A stretch of DNA of 64,000 nt from Calliphora vicina (lineage: Eukaryota; Arthropoda; Insecta; Diptera; Calliphoridae). Below, piece by piece: positions 52,885 to 64,000 of this stretch (positions are counted from its first letter, which is position 1; each line of letters starts with the position of its first letter). Made by a program: the position numbers and the translations under genes. A model generated the notes under the pieces. That model did no database searches, was not told the DNA's origin, and was given only the letters and a program-made list of their open reading frames with translations. Location: positions 30,837,667-30,901,666 of the forward strand of contig NC_088780.1 in assembly GCF_958450345.1 (NCBI RefSeq). The letters run 5' to 3'.

Positions 52885-55325
52885 ACACAGGTCAACAGCA
52901 AAAAAGGCTTCACTAACCACTATATAGATTTGATACATCATGGTTACCTAAGTCCAAAAATTATAAAATTTTTGAATTCTATGGATAGATTTTTTTTTAA
53001 TTTTTTTTGCTCAAAATGGTGAATTTTTTAGATGTTTCTTCACATAATTTATAATAAAACAAAAAGGGTTAGTCCGATATTAATGAAGTAAACTTAGAAA
53101 AATTTAAATTTAGATAGCCTTTAATCAATTTATATATTTTATTTTAATCGGTTCAGTAAAAAAGTTATATTTTTTACGTGAAATTAGCTAACTTTTGTGT
53201 TTTAAAAAACTCATGAAAAATCGAAAACGGCAGAATTTGTTTAGAGATATCGAACATAAAAATTTATTGATTCCTTTCGAGTTTATTCACAATTAAGTTA
53301 ATTCGCTCATTTTCACAAAATGTTACTTTTTGTACTTTAAAATTTTATTTAATTTTAATTTTTTTGTTACAATAACAAAACACATGTAAAATTTACACTC
53401 AAAGTACACATTTATAAGCTCATACAATTTTCTGAAAATGAGCGAATTCACTTAATTGTGAATAAATTCGAAAATAATCCATCGATTTTTATGGTCGATA
53501 TCTCATTGTGTTCCTATTACAATTTGTGCTGCTTTCGATTTTTCATGATTTTTTTAAAACAAAAAAAATTATATTTTTACATAAAAAATATATTTTTTGA
53601 TCCAATTTGTTATTATAACTCCGGAACTACTGAGCCGATTAAAACGCAATATATACATGAAAATTTAAACATATCATGGGGAAAATGTTTTCAAAATTGA
53701 ATCAATTGAAAGAAGAACATTAACCACTAAATTTTATGTATATCAAACAAAACAGTAACATTTTGTGTAAATGGGCGAATTCACTTAATTGTGAATAAAT
53801 TCGAAAATAATTCATCGATTTTTATGGTCAATATCTCATTTTGTTGCTATTATATGGGGGTTTGCGACTAAACAATAAATATAAACAATTTCTGCCGTTT
53901 ATGATTTTTCATGATTTTTTTAAAACAAAAAAACTTGATATTTTCACATAAAAAATATATTTTTGGCTCCAATTTGTTATTATAACTCCGAAACTACTGG
54001 GCCGATTGAAATGCAATATATATATGAAAATTTGTACATATCATGGGGAAAATATTTTCAAAATTCAATCAGAACATTAACTACTCAGTTTTATGTATAA
54101 CAAACAAAACAGTAAAATTTTGTGAAAATGGGCGAATTCACTTAATTGTGAATAAATTCGAAAATAATCCATCGATTTTTATGGTCGATATCTCATTTTG
54201 TACCTATTACATGTGGCTTTACGATATAATAATAAACCTGAACAATTTCTGCTGTTTTCGATTTTTCATGATTTTTTTAAAACAAAAAAACGTGATATTT
54301 TCACATAAAAAATAAATTTTTTGCTCCAATTTGTTATTATAACTCCGAAACTACTGAAATGCAATATATATATGAAAATTTGTACATATCATGGGGAATA
54401 TGTTTTCAAAATTCAATCAATCGAAAGAAGAACATTAACTACTAAATTTTATGTATATCAAACAAAACAGTAAAATTTTGTGAAAATGGGCGAATTCACT
54501 TAATTGTGAATAAATTCGAAAAGAATCAATCGATTTTTATTATCGTTATCTCATATTTTTGCTATTATATGTGGGTTTGCGACAAAGTAATAAATCTAAA
54601 CAATTTCTGCTGTTTTCGATTTTTCATAATTTTTTTTAAACAAAAAAATTTTATATTTTCACATAAAAAATATATTTTTTGCTCCAATTTGTTATTATAA
54701 CTCCGAAACTACTGAGCCGATTGAAATGCAATATATATATGAAAATGTGTACATATCATGGGGAATATGTTTTCAAAATTCAATCAATCGAAAGAGGAAC
54801 ATTAACTATTAAATTTTATGTATATCAAACAAAACAGTAACATTGTGTGAAAATGGGCGAATTCACTTAATTGTGAATAAATTCGAAAAGAATCAATCGA
54901 TTTTTATTATCGTTATCTCATATTGTTGCTATGATATGTGGGTTTGCGATAAAGTAATAAACCTGAACAATTACTGCTGTTTTCGATTTTTCATGAGTTT
55001 TTTAAAACAAAAAAATTTGCTATTTTGAAGTAAAAAATATATTTTTTGTTTCAATTTGTTATTATAACTCCAAAAGTACTGAACCGATTAAAACCCAATT
55101 TATAAACGGATTAAAGGCAATGTAAATCTAAACTTTTTTAAGTTTATTTTAATAATATCGGACTAATCTTTTTTGAGTTATCATAAATTATGTGGAGAAA
55201 CGTCTAAAAAAATTCAAAATTTTGCAAAAAAAAATTTAAAAAAAAAACTTCTCCATAGAATTTAAAATTTAGACCATATTTGTATTACTGGAACCACAAT
55301 ACATCAAAATTTTGTTGCCCTGTGT
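52885..55325. mobile_element. 2.4-kb foldback element with ~355-bp tandem units
   Basis: Left ACACAGGTCAACA faces right TGTTGCCCTGTGT. Arms of about 300 bases are inverted copies, e.g. AAAAGGGTTAGTCCGATATT at ~53060 against AATATCGGACTAATCTTTTT at ~55150, and AATCGGTTCAGTA at ~53147 against its complement at ~55077. The interior has five tandem units with GCGAATTCACTTAATTGTGA at 53442, 53775, 54132, 54490 and 54857 (spacing 333, 357, 358, 367), plus one inverted half-unit at 53260-53330. Open frames inside (80, 90, 64, 61 codons) are repeats of the same unit, not genes. Confidence 0.75.
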
Positions 55326-55527
55326 AATTTACAGTGTTTACTCACAAAACATATTTTTTTTTGCTTCGAAAATGTCAAATTTTGTGCCAAAAAAGTGTCA
55401 TACTTATGCGGGAAGTCCATTTATATCGCCTAGCCATGCAAATCAAGAGATTTCTGTAAACGGTCCATAATTATTCATAGCTACCATTCAAAATTTCGAA
55501 TTTTTTTTTATCGATAATCGATCGATC

Positions 55528-55809
55528 ATGACCGATACCCTCATCAAAAAAGATGGTTTTGTCATTCCGTTTGTAACACATCAAAATATTAGTTGCAGGC
55601 CCACATTATTATATACATATATATAAGATTCTAAGACAATCTAGCTATGTCCGTCTGAATGTCTGTCGAAAACACGATAGGACCCAAACCATTTTTCCAA
55701 CTTTTGTGAGATTCGGCACAGCCGAATATAACACTCTTACTTGTTTTTATTAATTTACCCTTCACAGCCGATTCGTCACAGCCGAATATAGCTCTCTTAC
55801 TTGTTTTTT
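55528..55809 (+). mobile_element. Short DINE-like (family A) copy and an extra 3' tail
   Basis: 55528-55747 runs from ACCGATACCCTCATC through CTAGCTATGTCCGTCTG to the hairpin ATTCGGCACAGCCGAAT and CTTACTTGTTTTT. Directly after it a second tail, GATTCGTCACAGCCGAATAT with CTCTCTTACTTGTTTTT, ends at 55809. Again head to tail. Confidence 0.7.
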
Positions 55810-56879
55810 ATTATTTTTGTCCATAGTTACTAAGGAGGTTACATCATAGTGAGGTAAAGTGTTTAACCAAATAAGAAGGTAAGTGTTAATGAGCTGAGTT
55901 TAACATTACAGTTCTTTTTTGTCACCACAATAAATTTCACTTTGTGGACTTCAATAATAATTAATGGCAAATAAATGAAGTTCTTGAGAACAATAAGTCA
56001 CTTAGTTGTTTGTAAAATTGTTTTGTAATAAACTCGAGATGAGAGTAGTACATTAAATAGCAATTGAACTTTATTGCTTTTTGTCTATCTATTTCTCTAT
56101 GAAGCAGGAATATGTTTTCGTTTTCTGCTAAATCCTTATAAAAAAGGGCGTCATTAATTAAGTGTTTTATTTTGTTAAAATTTATATGCTAGACTTGTGA
56201 TAACCCCACGTAATGGAAATTGCATTAACAGTTAATGGTCACTTATTATCGGTTTAGTCAGTCTTCTTGTTTGTTTACTTTTGTTAGTCCTTTATCTTAT
56301 TTTTTCTTTGGCTTTAATAAGGAAGTTTTATGGCGCCTTTTTTAAAATCTTCTCCTTATTTTAGGTTTAATAATTTTATTTTTTTTATAAAATTTATTTT
56401 TGGGTCCCAAACAGCTTGCGTGTGTTTATTTTTTCTTTTAGGTTAATGTGTTGATTGACCTTCTCAATAGTTAGTTTGTTTTGTTTTTGTGATTTTGATA
56501 TTTATGTTGTTCATCAAAATCAATTTATAACACACATTCAGGATATAATTTGTATTTAAATTTGTCAAAATTTGCTGCAAAGTTAACAAAAAACAAACTA
56601 TTCAAGTTTTTAGATTGATGGATTTTTGATGTGATTTAGAAGTGATAGTTTTCAAACTATTTTTAAAAAATATGTCTGCTTTTAGAATAGCTATAGTTAG
56701 TGAAAGTTGTGTATTATGTTTGTAATAGCATGTAAGAAGGTTGTGTGTTAAGTAAATCTTTTCAACAACTAAAATCTAAATTCTAAACATGAATTTCAGC
56801 ATCTATAAACTGTCTAAACAAAAATATATAAAAGAATTCTACTGATTTTATTATTTTAAAATTTTCCATAATTATATCA
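55810..56879. other. AT-rich sequence without recognised feature
   Basis: T-rich on the plus strand. No repeat ends, exon or RNA gene recognised. Confidence 0.3.
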
Positions 56880-57340
56880 TTGCGTATGAGTGTTATTTAT
56901 TTAACGAAATCAATTATTATTAATCATACGTTCCATAGTGTTCTTTTTAGAGCAATTGCTTAAATATCTATAACTTTTTAATGGTTTCATATAATTCCTC
57001 GCGGCTTTTTGTGTTTTGTTACTCCATAAACAGGCTACAATAATTATTACAATATTTTTTCTAAATAACTTGTAAAATAGCTTGAAAAAGTTATAAAACC
57101 CACAAAACTCGTGAATAGTACAATTTTATGTTGAGAGTTAGGCATCCATTTTTTTCGCAGTTGAATAAGAAAAGTCACACATATTTCATATCAAAAGAAA
57201 GTAAACTTAAATAACAACATTTTAATATATTTATGAAAAAAAAAATAAAAAATCCGTTTAATATTTTACTTGTACCGCAATGCAAATAGTTTTGTATTTT
57301 TAATAAATATTTTAATTATATTTATAGATATTTCACAACA
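56880..57340 (+). repeat. Direct repeat, copy 1 (partner at 59480-59870)
   Basis: GAAATCAATTATTATTAATC, ATATCTATAACTTTTTAATGG, TTTTGTGTTTTGTTACTCCA and AGTGCAATTTT-like blocks recur in the same order 2.6 kb to the right with about 80-85% identity by eye. Non-coding. Confidence 0.6.
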
Positions 57341-58240
57341 ATACATGAGAAATTTCTTAATTGGTCTTTTATCAGATATTTAATGGTTAAAATAGTGTTT
57401 AAAAATGTCTTTACTTCAGAAAAAAGGTCTCATTACAAATTTCATTTCGTTTAGTTCATTCAAATAATTAATATGCTGGATGTAGGGTTCATATGGAAAT
57501 TTTCTTTAACTTCCATTTAAATTATTTGTGAAGCCGTTTCTTTCGAAATAGAACAAAAAAATAGATTTTTTAACAAAACTTTAAGAAAAAAGTAAAAATG
57601 CAATATAAGAAAAATGTTTTCAAATTTTTGAAAGGGACAAAGTTGTGGAGCTACTGAAGAGTAAATATAAGCTTTTTATATAAGTATTTGTTATTGGTGA
57701 AAACCTTAGGACTTGAAGATTGATATTTTGGTAAAATAATAATTTTATAAATTTTTGTCAAGGTGATTTTCCATGAAGAAAAATATACAATTTTAATTAA
57801 TGTAAAATTTTAACGATTAAAGATATCATAACAAAATTTGGAAATAATATAGATCCAAATGTCTTTAAATAAATGGCATTATAATTTTTGCCATTTGTTA
57901 TTTTCAAATATCAAAATTCCTAAAACGGAGAAAATATGTTCCAAAAACTGAGTTTTCTTTTAAAAGTACCCACTGTAACGTTATTTACCTTGTGATAGTA
58001 AAAAAAACTTTCTACTTATTTAAAAAACTTATAGGGCTATACAAATATGGAACTTTTTCGAGAATCGGTGCTTTGTGTTTTTTAGAATTTTTTACTCAAA
58101 CCTAAAATTTTTTTCTCAAAATTTGCCAAGTTTGAATATGGCTGGGGAGGCTTTTATTTTACACGTTTATGCATTTTGCCGTTCTCTTTTCAGATCATAT
58201 ACAAATTATATAGACTCGAAGAGTTTTAAAAAAAATAAAT
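57341..58240. other. AT-rich sequence between repeats
   Basis: Nothing recognised. Confidence 0.3.
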
Positions 58241-58952
58241 AAAAACAAGTAAGAAAGTATGGTCGGTCAAGCCCGACTACACCAAGTAAATGAGTAAAAA
58301 TATTTTTCTTTTAAAATATCAATAATTTATATTCGTGAGTGATTTTCGGAAGTGGGCCTTATATGGGAGCTATGACCAATTATGGACCGATCACCATAAA
58401 ATTAGGTCGTGTGATTTATGTCTATATGAAAGTTATTTATGTTGAATTTTGTGTATATACAAACATTTTTAAGTGATTTAAGCACGTTAAAGTGATTTTC
58501 GGAAGCGGGTCTATATGGGAGCTATGACTAATTATGGACCGATCGTAACAAAATTTGGTGACATGAATTTTGTATATATAAAACTTATTTGGAGCGAAAT
58601 TTGTGTAGATACATATATAAATTCAACATTTATGACCGATAAAGTCCAATTTCGAGAGGACATTTGTATGGAGGCTAGGTGAAATAATGGACCGATTTCA
58701 GCCAGTTTCAATAGGCTTCGTCCTTGGGCCGAAAAAATTATATGTACTAAATTTTATCGAAATATCTTCAAAATTGCGACCTGTACCCAACCAGCGAGCC
58801 AGACGGACGGACGGACATCGTTTAATCGACTCAGAAAGTGATTCTAAGTCGATCGGTATACTTTAAGGTGGGTGTTAGACCAATATTTTTGGGCGTTACA
58901 CACATCTGCACAAACGCATAATACCCTACCCACTATGGTGGTGTAGGGTATA
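58241..58952 (-). mobile_element. DINE-like (family B) element
   Basis: AAAAACAAGTAAGAAAGTAT and GGTCGGTCAAGCCCGACTAC at the left, then GACGGACGGACGGACATCG and GTATACTTTAAGGTGGGTG, to TGGTGGTGTAGGGTATA at the right. Full length in reverse orientation. Confidence 0.75.
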
Positions 58953-59089
58953 AATACGACACTTTTTACATGTTCCAACTTTGCATGCGTGAAACTTTTT
59001 ATAGGGATAACTGTTAGCGTACTTTTTCATTATATTCTGAATTTTATCGCAAATATAGCTGATATTTAAAAAAAATGTTGGCTCGCCGT

Positions 59090-59460
59090 AGGCCCGCCAT
59101 ATCACAAAAACCAAAAAAAGATCGGGCAAAATTAAAAAAAATAAACCTTAATATCTCTTGAACTAAAAGAGACAACCTAAACATGTAGCGTATATATTAT
59201 CAAGGACTCTTTATATTGGAAATTTTAGCTCATTGAGATCATAAATGGATTATGGCGATTTTTTAAAAATATTGTGAGACTCGAGGCTACCATCTTTGAG
59301 GGGCTACCCACTGGTCCCCATTTTGCCTATGAGCCTGAACAACTGCAAATCAACTCGAAAACTCTCTCTGCTCCAACCTTGTGAAATTTCGTTTCAATAT
59401 CTATAATAGTTCCCAAGATACCGAATTATTTCCAAAAAAATGGAGTTTCTAATTTCCGAT
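59090..59460 (+). repeat. Dispersed repeat related to 50560-50830
   Basis: AGCTCATTGAGATCATAAAT, GAGGGGCTACCCACTGG, GCCTGAACAACTGCAAATC and TTGTGAAATTTCGTTTCAAT match the region at 50560-50830 in order. Confidence 0.5.
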
Positions 59461-59479
59461 TTTTAAAATTATGTTGTTG

Positions 59480-59870
59480 GGTATGAGTGTTATTTGAAAT
59501 CAATTATTATTAATCATACGCTCCATAGTGTTTATTTTTAAAGCAATTTATTGAATATCTATAACTTTTGAATGGTTTTATGTATTTTCTCGCGGTTTTT
59601 TTTGCGTTTTGTTACTCCATATAAAGGCTAAAAAAATTATTCAAATATTCTTTAAAAATTGTTAGAAAAATCACATGAAAATGTTTGTTAAAAAAAAATC
59701 CAAAAACTTGTGAGTAGTGCAATTTTTTTTAGAGTTTTGAGTCCATTTTTCACATATGAATAAGAAAAAAAACCGATAGCGCATCTTTTAACATTTCTCT
59801 TAAACTTCACTAAAAGTAGTTTGATATTGGTTATAGATATTTCAAATTTTTTTATAGATATTATACACCA
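59480..59870 (+). repeat. Direct repeat, copy 2 (partner at 56880-57340)
   Basis: GAAATCAATTATTATTAATC and the TTTTGTTACTCCATA block, as in copy 1, with small indels. Confidence 0.6.
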
Positions 59871-59879
59871 GTACAAGTG

Positions 59880-62366
59880 CAATTAAGAATATGTACTTGA
59901 TCTAAACATTTGAAATGTTTTTAAAAAATAAAACTCAATGGCAAATTATTCTTAATATTGACGAATTTTTAAACATTTGAACTTGTGAAAAAAGGACTTA
60001 TAACGTTTGCAAATAAGTAGTTTTTTTTTCATAAAAGTTTCATTGTAAAAGATTGTTACAAATTTTTTGTTTTTACTTAATTGAGCAAAAAAATTTAATA
60101 ATTTAAATTATTTTGATATCATAACTAAATTTTACTATTTTGTCATATCAACAATTTAACACACACTTAAACACTTGCACTGGTTTTATTGAATTCTTCT
60201 TCATATTATTTTTATTTAAGCATTTTATTATTAATTTCTTGCTTAAATCTAAATTTTGTAGCAAAATTTATTAAATCTTTAATTTTTTTTTTTTTGTATA
60301 TTTCTATTTAATTTTTTCAGCTTAGACAGCCGTTAAATGAATAGTTTTCCGTTATATGTGGTTCTCATTTACGTTTTTTTAGATTAGTTTTTTTATTATA
60401 TTGTTTATTTCCATTCAAAAAGTTATTTCTGTCCATTTAACCGTCAGGACATCCTTTTTTCAGCACGTATCGTTTACAACTGATTGTTCCATGGTTTTGT
60501 TTTTCAAATGCAAAAGAAAACACACACACAACACAATAACAAAAAACCAAAACCAAACAACAAAAACTAAATATCAACAGACATCTAACAGTCGTGGTAT
60601 CAGTTCGCACAGCATCCACAACACAAAAAAAAGAATATACAAAAACAGCAATAACAAACAACACATTATTTTATTTGTCGCACATAAAAAACTCTACACG
60701 AACATACTCGTTTACTCGTGAAACCATGCATACCTACACTCCTATACATTTCTCAACTCTCTTTTTCACACATTTACACTAATACACACATATGCTTGTT
60801 GTTGTTCTCTAAATGATCATTTTCTTTTCAATTGGCCATTTTACACGTACATACATACATCACCACATCCTCACACATATCAACAAAATACTCTTAACTG
60901 TACTGTGTGTGTTATTTAGTGTTATTTTTGTTTTATTGTACTGTGACATTCCTTCTTGACGTATGATTAATATTTAATTCGATGAAATGTTATTAACATT
61001 GTGTTAATAATGGAATTACATTGCTGTAAATACCATAAAATTCCTATAACTTCTATAAGTTTAGTATAACAATATGTTTTATGTATTTTAGGCAAATTTT
61101 TATTTGGTATTTAAATACATATTTTAATTATTTTCACAAATTAAAGTGGGACAATACCATTTAAGCAGTTTTTGGTGTGTAAAAAGAAGTGGTGATTAAT
61201 GGTTTGTTAATAAACATTGGGTGGTTTTGCTATAAAACAGTTTTAGACATCCACACACTTTTGAGTTAATTTGAAAAAAAAAAAACAGTTTTCGGTTAGA
61301 TTTACGAATTATTTATACGCTAGGATTATTGTTAAACAGTTTTGGGAAGAAGAGAAATTTAGCCTGCGAAGAGTATAGAGGAAATTAAATATTTTTGTAG
61401 AATTTTGTTCTAAATAAAACTTTAGCGAATTCCATTATGTTGTTATTTATATATGCCGATGTATAAGCATGCTAAAACTGTTAGCGTTAATAAATAATAC
61501 AGTGCAACACGAAACCACTACGCGATAAAAGACAACAAAAAAAAAGACCCGTATCTCCCAGTTTTGCCCAAAGTCATGCACTTTTTTTATAGGCCCCCAA
61601 AGATTTGGGGTCTCGGTGTCATTTTTGCAAAAAAGTGATAATTTTCTCTGACTCATATCTTGCAAACAGTTCGGAATTTTACTCTCTGAGGCAAAGTTTT
61701 ACCCCTTGTCATAAAGAACAAAAAAAATTTCGTCTTCAAGATCAAAATCGCAAAAAACTTTAAAAAATTCGTTAATTTTTACCTTTTTTGCCCTGTTCAG
61801 GTCCATAGGTAGCAAACCGTTCAAAATTCAAGGAAACAATCAACCACAAAATTGTACCTAAGATCTCAATAAACAACTTTCTAGAACATATGAACTTCCT
61901 AGGAATGACGGTGCACAGTGCTTTTTTTTCATATAGGCAATGGACAAAAATAGAAGGAGTTATTGCAGACGAATACAAATTAGTGGAATATTACCTTTTG
62001 ATAAGATTAAGAAAAAATATAATTCTTGAAAAAATCCGTGCAAGGACACGGGTACCTTCCATATATCCTGAACATATAATTTTGAATAAAATTCACAGTT
62101 ATACTCCTAACATTTTAAAATTTGGTTATAATCATTTTAATAAAGTTATTGTTGTTTGTGAAAATTTTTATTACAATCGCAGCAAGGATTCGGGTGGCTG
62201 CCATACATCCTTTTTCTTAAAAAACCTATAAACCTGAATAAAATTATTAATTTACAGAAATTAATGTTCCTTATAATATTAGATGTAAAATTATGAACGT
62301 GTCATCGGAAGGATATTCATAATTCCAAGATATCAAGATTTCAATATCCTGTATAACATTTAATTT
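59880..62366. other. Long stretch without gene; CA-rich zone and repeat fragments
   Basis: 60500-60900 has AC-rich simple sequence (AAAACACACACACAACAC) and little repeat homology, so it could be unique flanking DNA of the host gene. 61500-61800 and 61980-62340 look like dispersed repeats: GCAAGGATTCGGGTGGCTGC recurs loosely at 63380-63410. No protein-like frame; the 106- and 113-codon frames here have no family motifs. Confidence 0.35.
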
Positions 62367-63310
<944 letters not shown>

Positions 63311-63534
63311 TTTTAAATTCGTAAAAATCGTTTTTTTATTTTGAAACCAAGCATTAATTTAGTTATTAACATTTCAATTATAGCAAGGATTTACAAACTG
63401 CCATATATCCTTTTTTAAAAAAATCTTTAAATGCTTTTAAAATCATCTAATTGGTTCAAAATTTGTACCAAGTTATACAAATCAACATCATTCTAAACAA
63501 ACTTGTATTAATATGTACACAATTTATTTAAAAC

Positions 63535-63725
63535 TAGCTTGACCCGGTGCGCTTCGCTACCCCTGTCGTAGTAAAATAAAAAATATATAGCCTATTGACG
63601 CTTCCCAGTAAGGATCTATCTACGTTCCAAATTTCAATAATATCGGTTCAGCCGTTTAGGCGTGATGCTCAAACAAATAAACAAACCAACAAACAAACTT
63701 ACAAAGACATTTATATAGATTAGAC
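63535..63725 (+). repeat. Short copy of the TAGCTGACCCGG repeat
   Basis: TAGCTTGACCCGGTGCGCTTC at the start, GGTTCAGCCGTTTAGGCGTG in the middle, and ACAAACAAACTTACAAAG with TTTATATAGATTAG at the end. Shares start and TATATAGAT tail with 15967-17777. The 3' half resembles the tails of RTE-type LINEs, but I cannot prove it. Confidence 0.5.
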
Positions 63726-64000
63726 TTTTAAAATATAGAAATATTAAGGGTCCTCATGTAAACGCTTAAAAGCCTCGCAAACTGTGCAATCTGTGCATTT
63801 TTACACTCTCGCAAATGAAATGTCAAAAAATGTATGGAAATTCGTTTGCACAACTCCGATAAGTTTGCGCGACAATTTAGACTCGCAAACTTGAATTTAT
63901 TGTGCATTTGATGAATCAGCTGCTTTTGTTTACTTTTATTTATAAGAAATAAAAATCAAATAAAATATAAAAATTTTGTGCATGTGAAAATTGTGTAACT
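63726..64000. other. AT-rich sequence at window end
   Basis: CTTAAAAGCCTCGCAAACTG, CGCAAATGAAATG and GACTCGCAAACTTG give a weak internal repetition of CGCAAACT. No end or gene recognised. Confidence 0.3.

Noticed and set aside
53458..55028. Four similar plus-strand frames (MNKFENN type)
   Set aside because: They repeat because the DNA is a ~355-bp tandem array; they differ by stops and length and carry no family motif.
60401..60782. 106-codon plus frame with KTHTHN and NQNQTTK words
   Set aside because: It follows the CA-rich simple sequence; no known domain and no splice or start context worth noting.
61890..62231. 113-codon plus frame
   Set aside because: It starts in one repeat and ends in another, with no recognisable domain.

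Overview
The window reads as nuclear DNA of a higher fly (Diptera, probably a calyptrate such as a blow fly or house-fly relative). The reasons are the very AT-rich base composition, short 72-base leucine-rich-repeat exons with GTAAGT-type donors, DINE-1/Helentron-like elements with a fly-type sequence, Jockey- and RTE-type LINEs, and many mariner, Tc1 and hAT copies. The species itself cannot be read from the sequence.

Only one host gene is supported. It lies on the minus strand and I could follow seven coding exons from right to left: 48630-48543, 18716-18309, 13728-13631, 13553-13474, 13395-13108, 12932-12861 and 3619-3548. All six junctions keep frame and use GT/AG sites. They encode an N-terminal hydrophobic segment, an LDL-receptor class A module, a Thr/Gln-rich linker, a cysteine cap and at least five leucine-rich repeats. 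This is the ectodomain plan of relaxin-receptor-type LGRs (RXFP; fly Lgr3/Lgr4 group). The remaining LRRs and the seven-helix domain must lie left of base 1. The first intron is about 29.8 kb and the sixth about 9.2 kb, so almost everything else here is intronic or upstream.

Those introns are a repeat landscape with heavy nesting. Left part (1-12.8 kb): a tandem array cut by a solo LTR, several mariner/Tc1 copies, a foldback element inside a mariner, and a nearly intact Tc3-like element. Middle (13.8-30.8 kb): a 113-bp satellite, a long TAGCTGACCCGG repeat, short hAT-type elements, a TTAA-flanked composite that carries a CACTA-ended element with a remnant of an uncharacterised conserved protein, a decayed RTE-like LINE, and DINE-like elements. 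Right-middle (31-48 kb): a hAT element with a perfect 8-bp target duplication and a solo LTR inside it, a TIR element with dense TGTCAATAG words, a three-level nest (DINE in mariner in DINE), and a 5.5-kb TIR element carrying a Jockey-clade LINE with both ORFs intact. Far right (48-64 kb): the first coding exon, a 2.4-kb foldback element with ~355-bp tandem units, further DINE copies and one with a long GTCT microsatellite.

The only clearly intact mobile-element protein genes are the two overlapping ORFs of the LINE (43216-44550 and 44547-47210). Every transposase gene shows a frameshift, deletion or insertion. No tRNA, rRNA, CRISPR or bacterial feature was seen. Apart from the LGR exons I found no sign of a second host gene.
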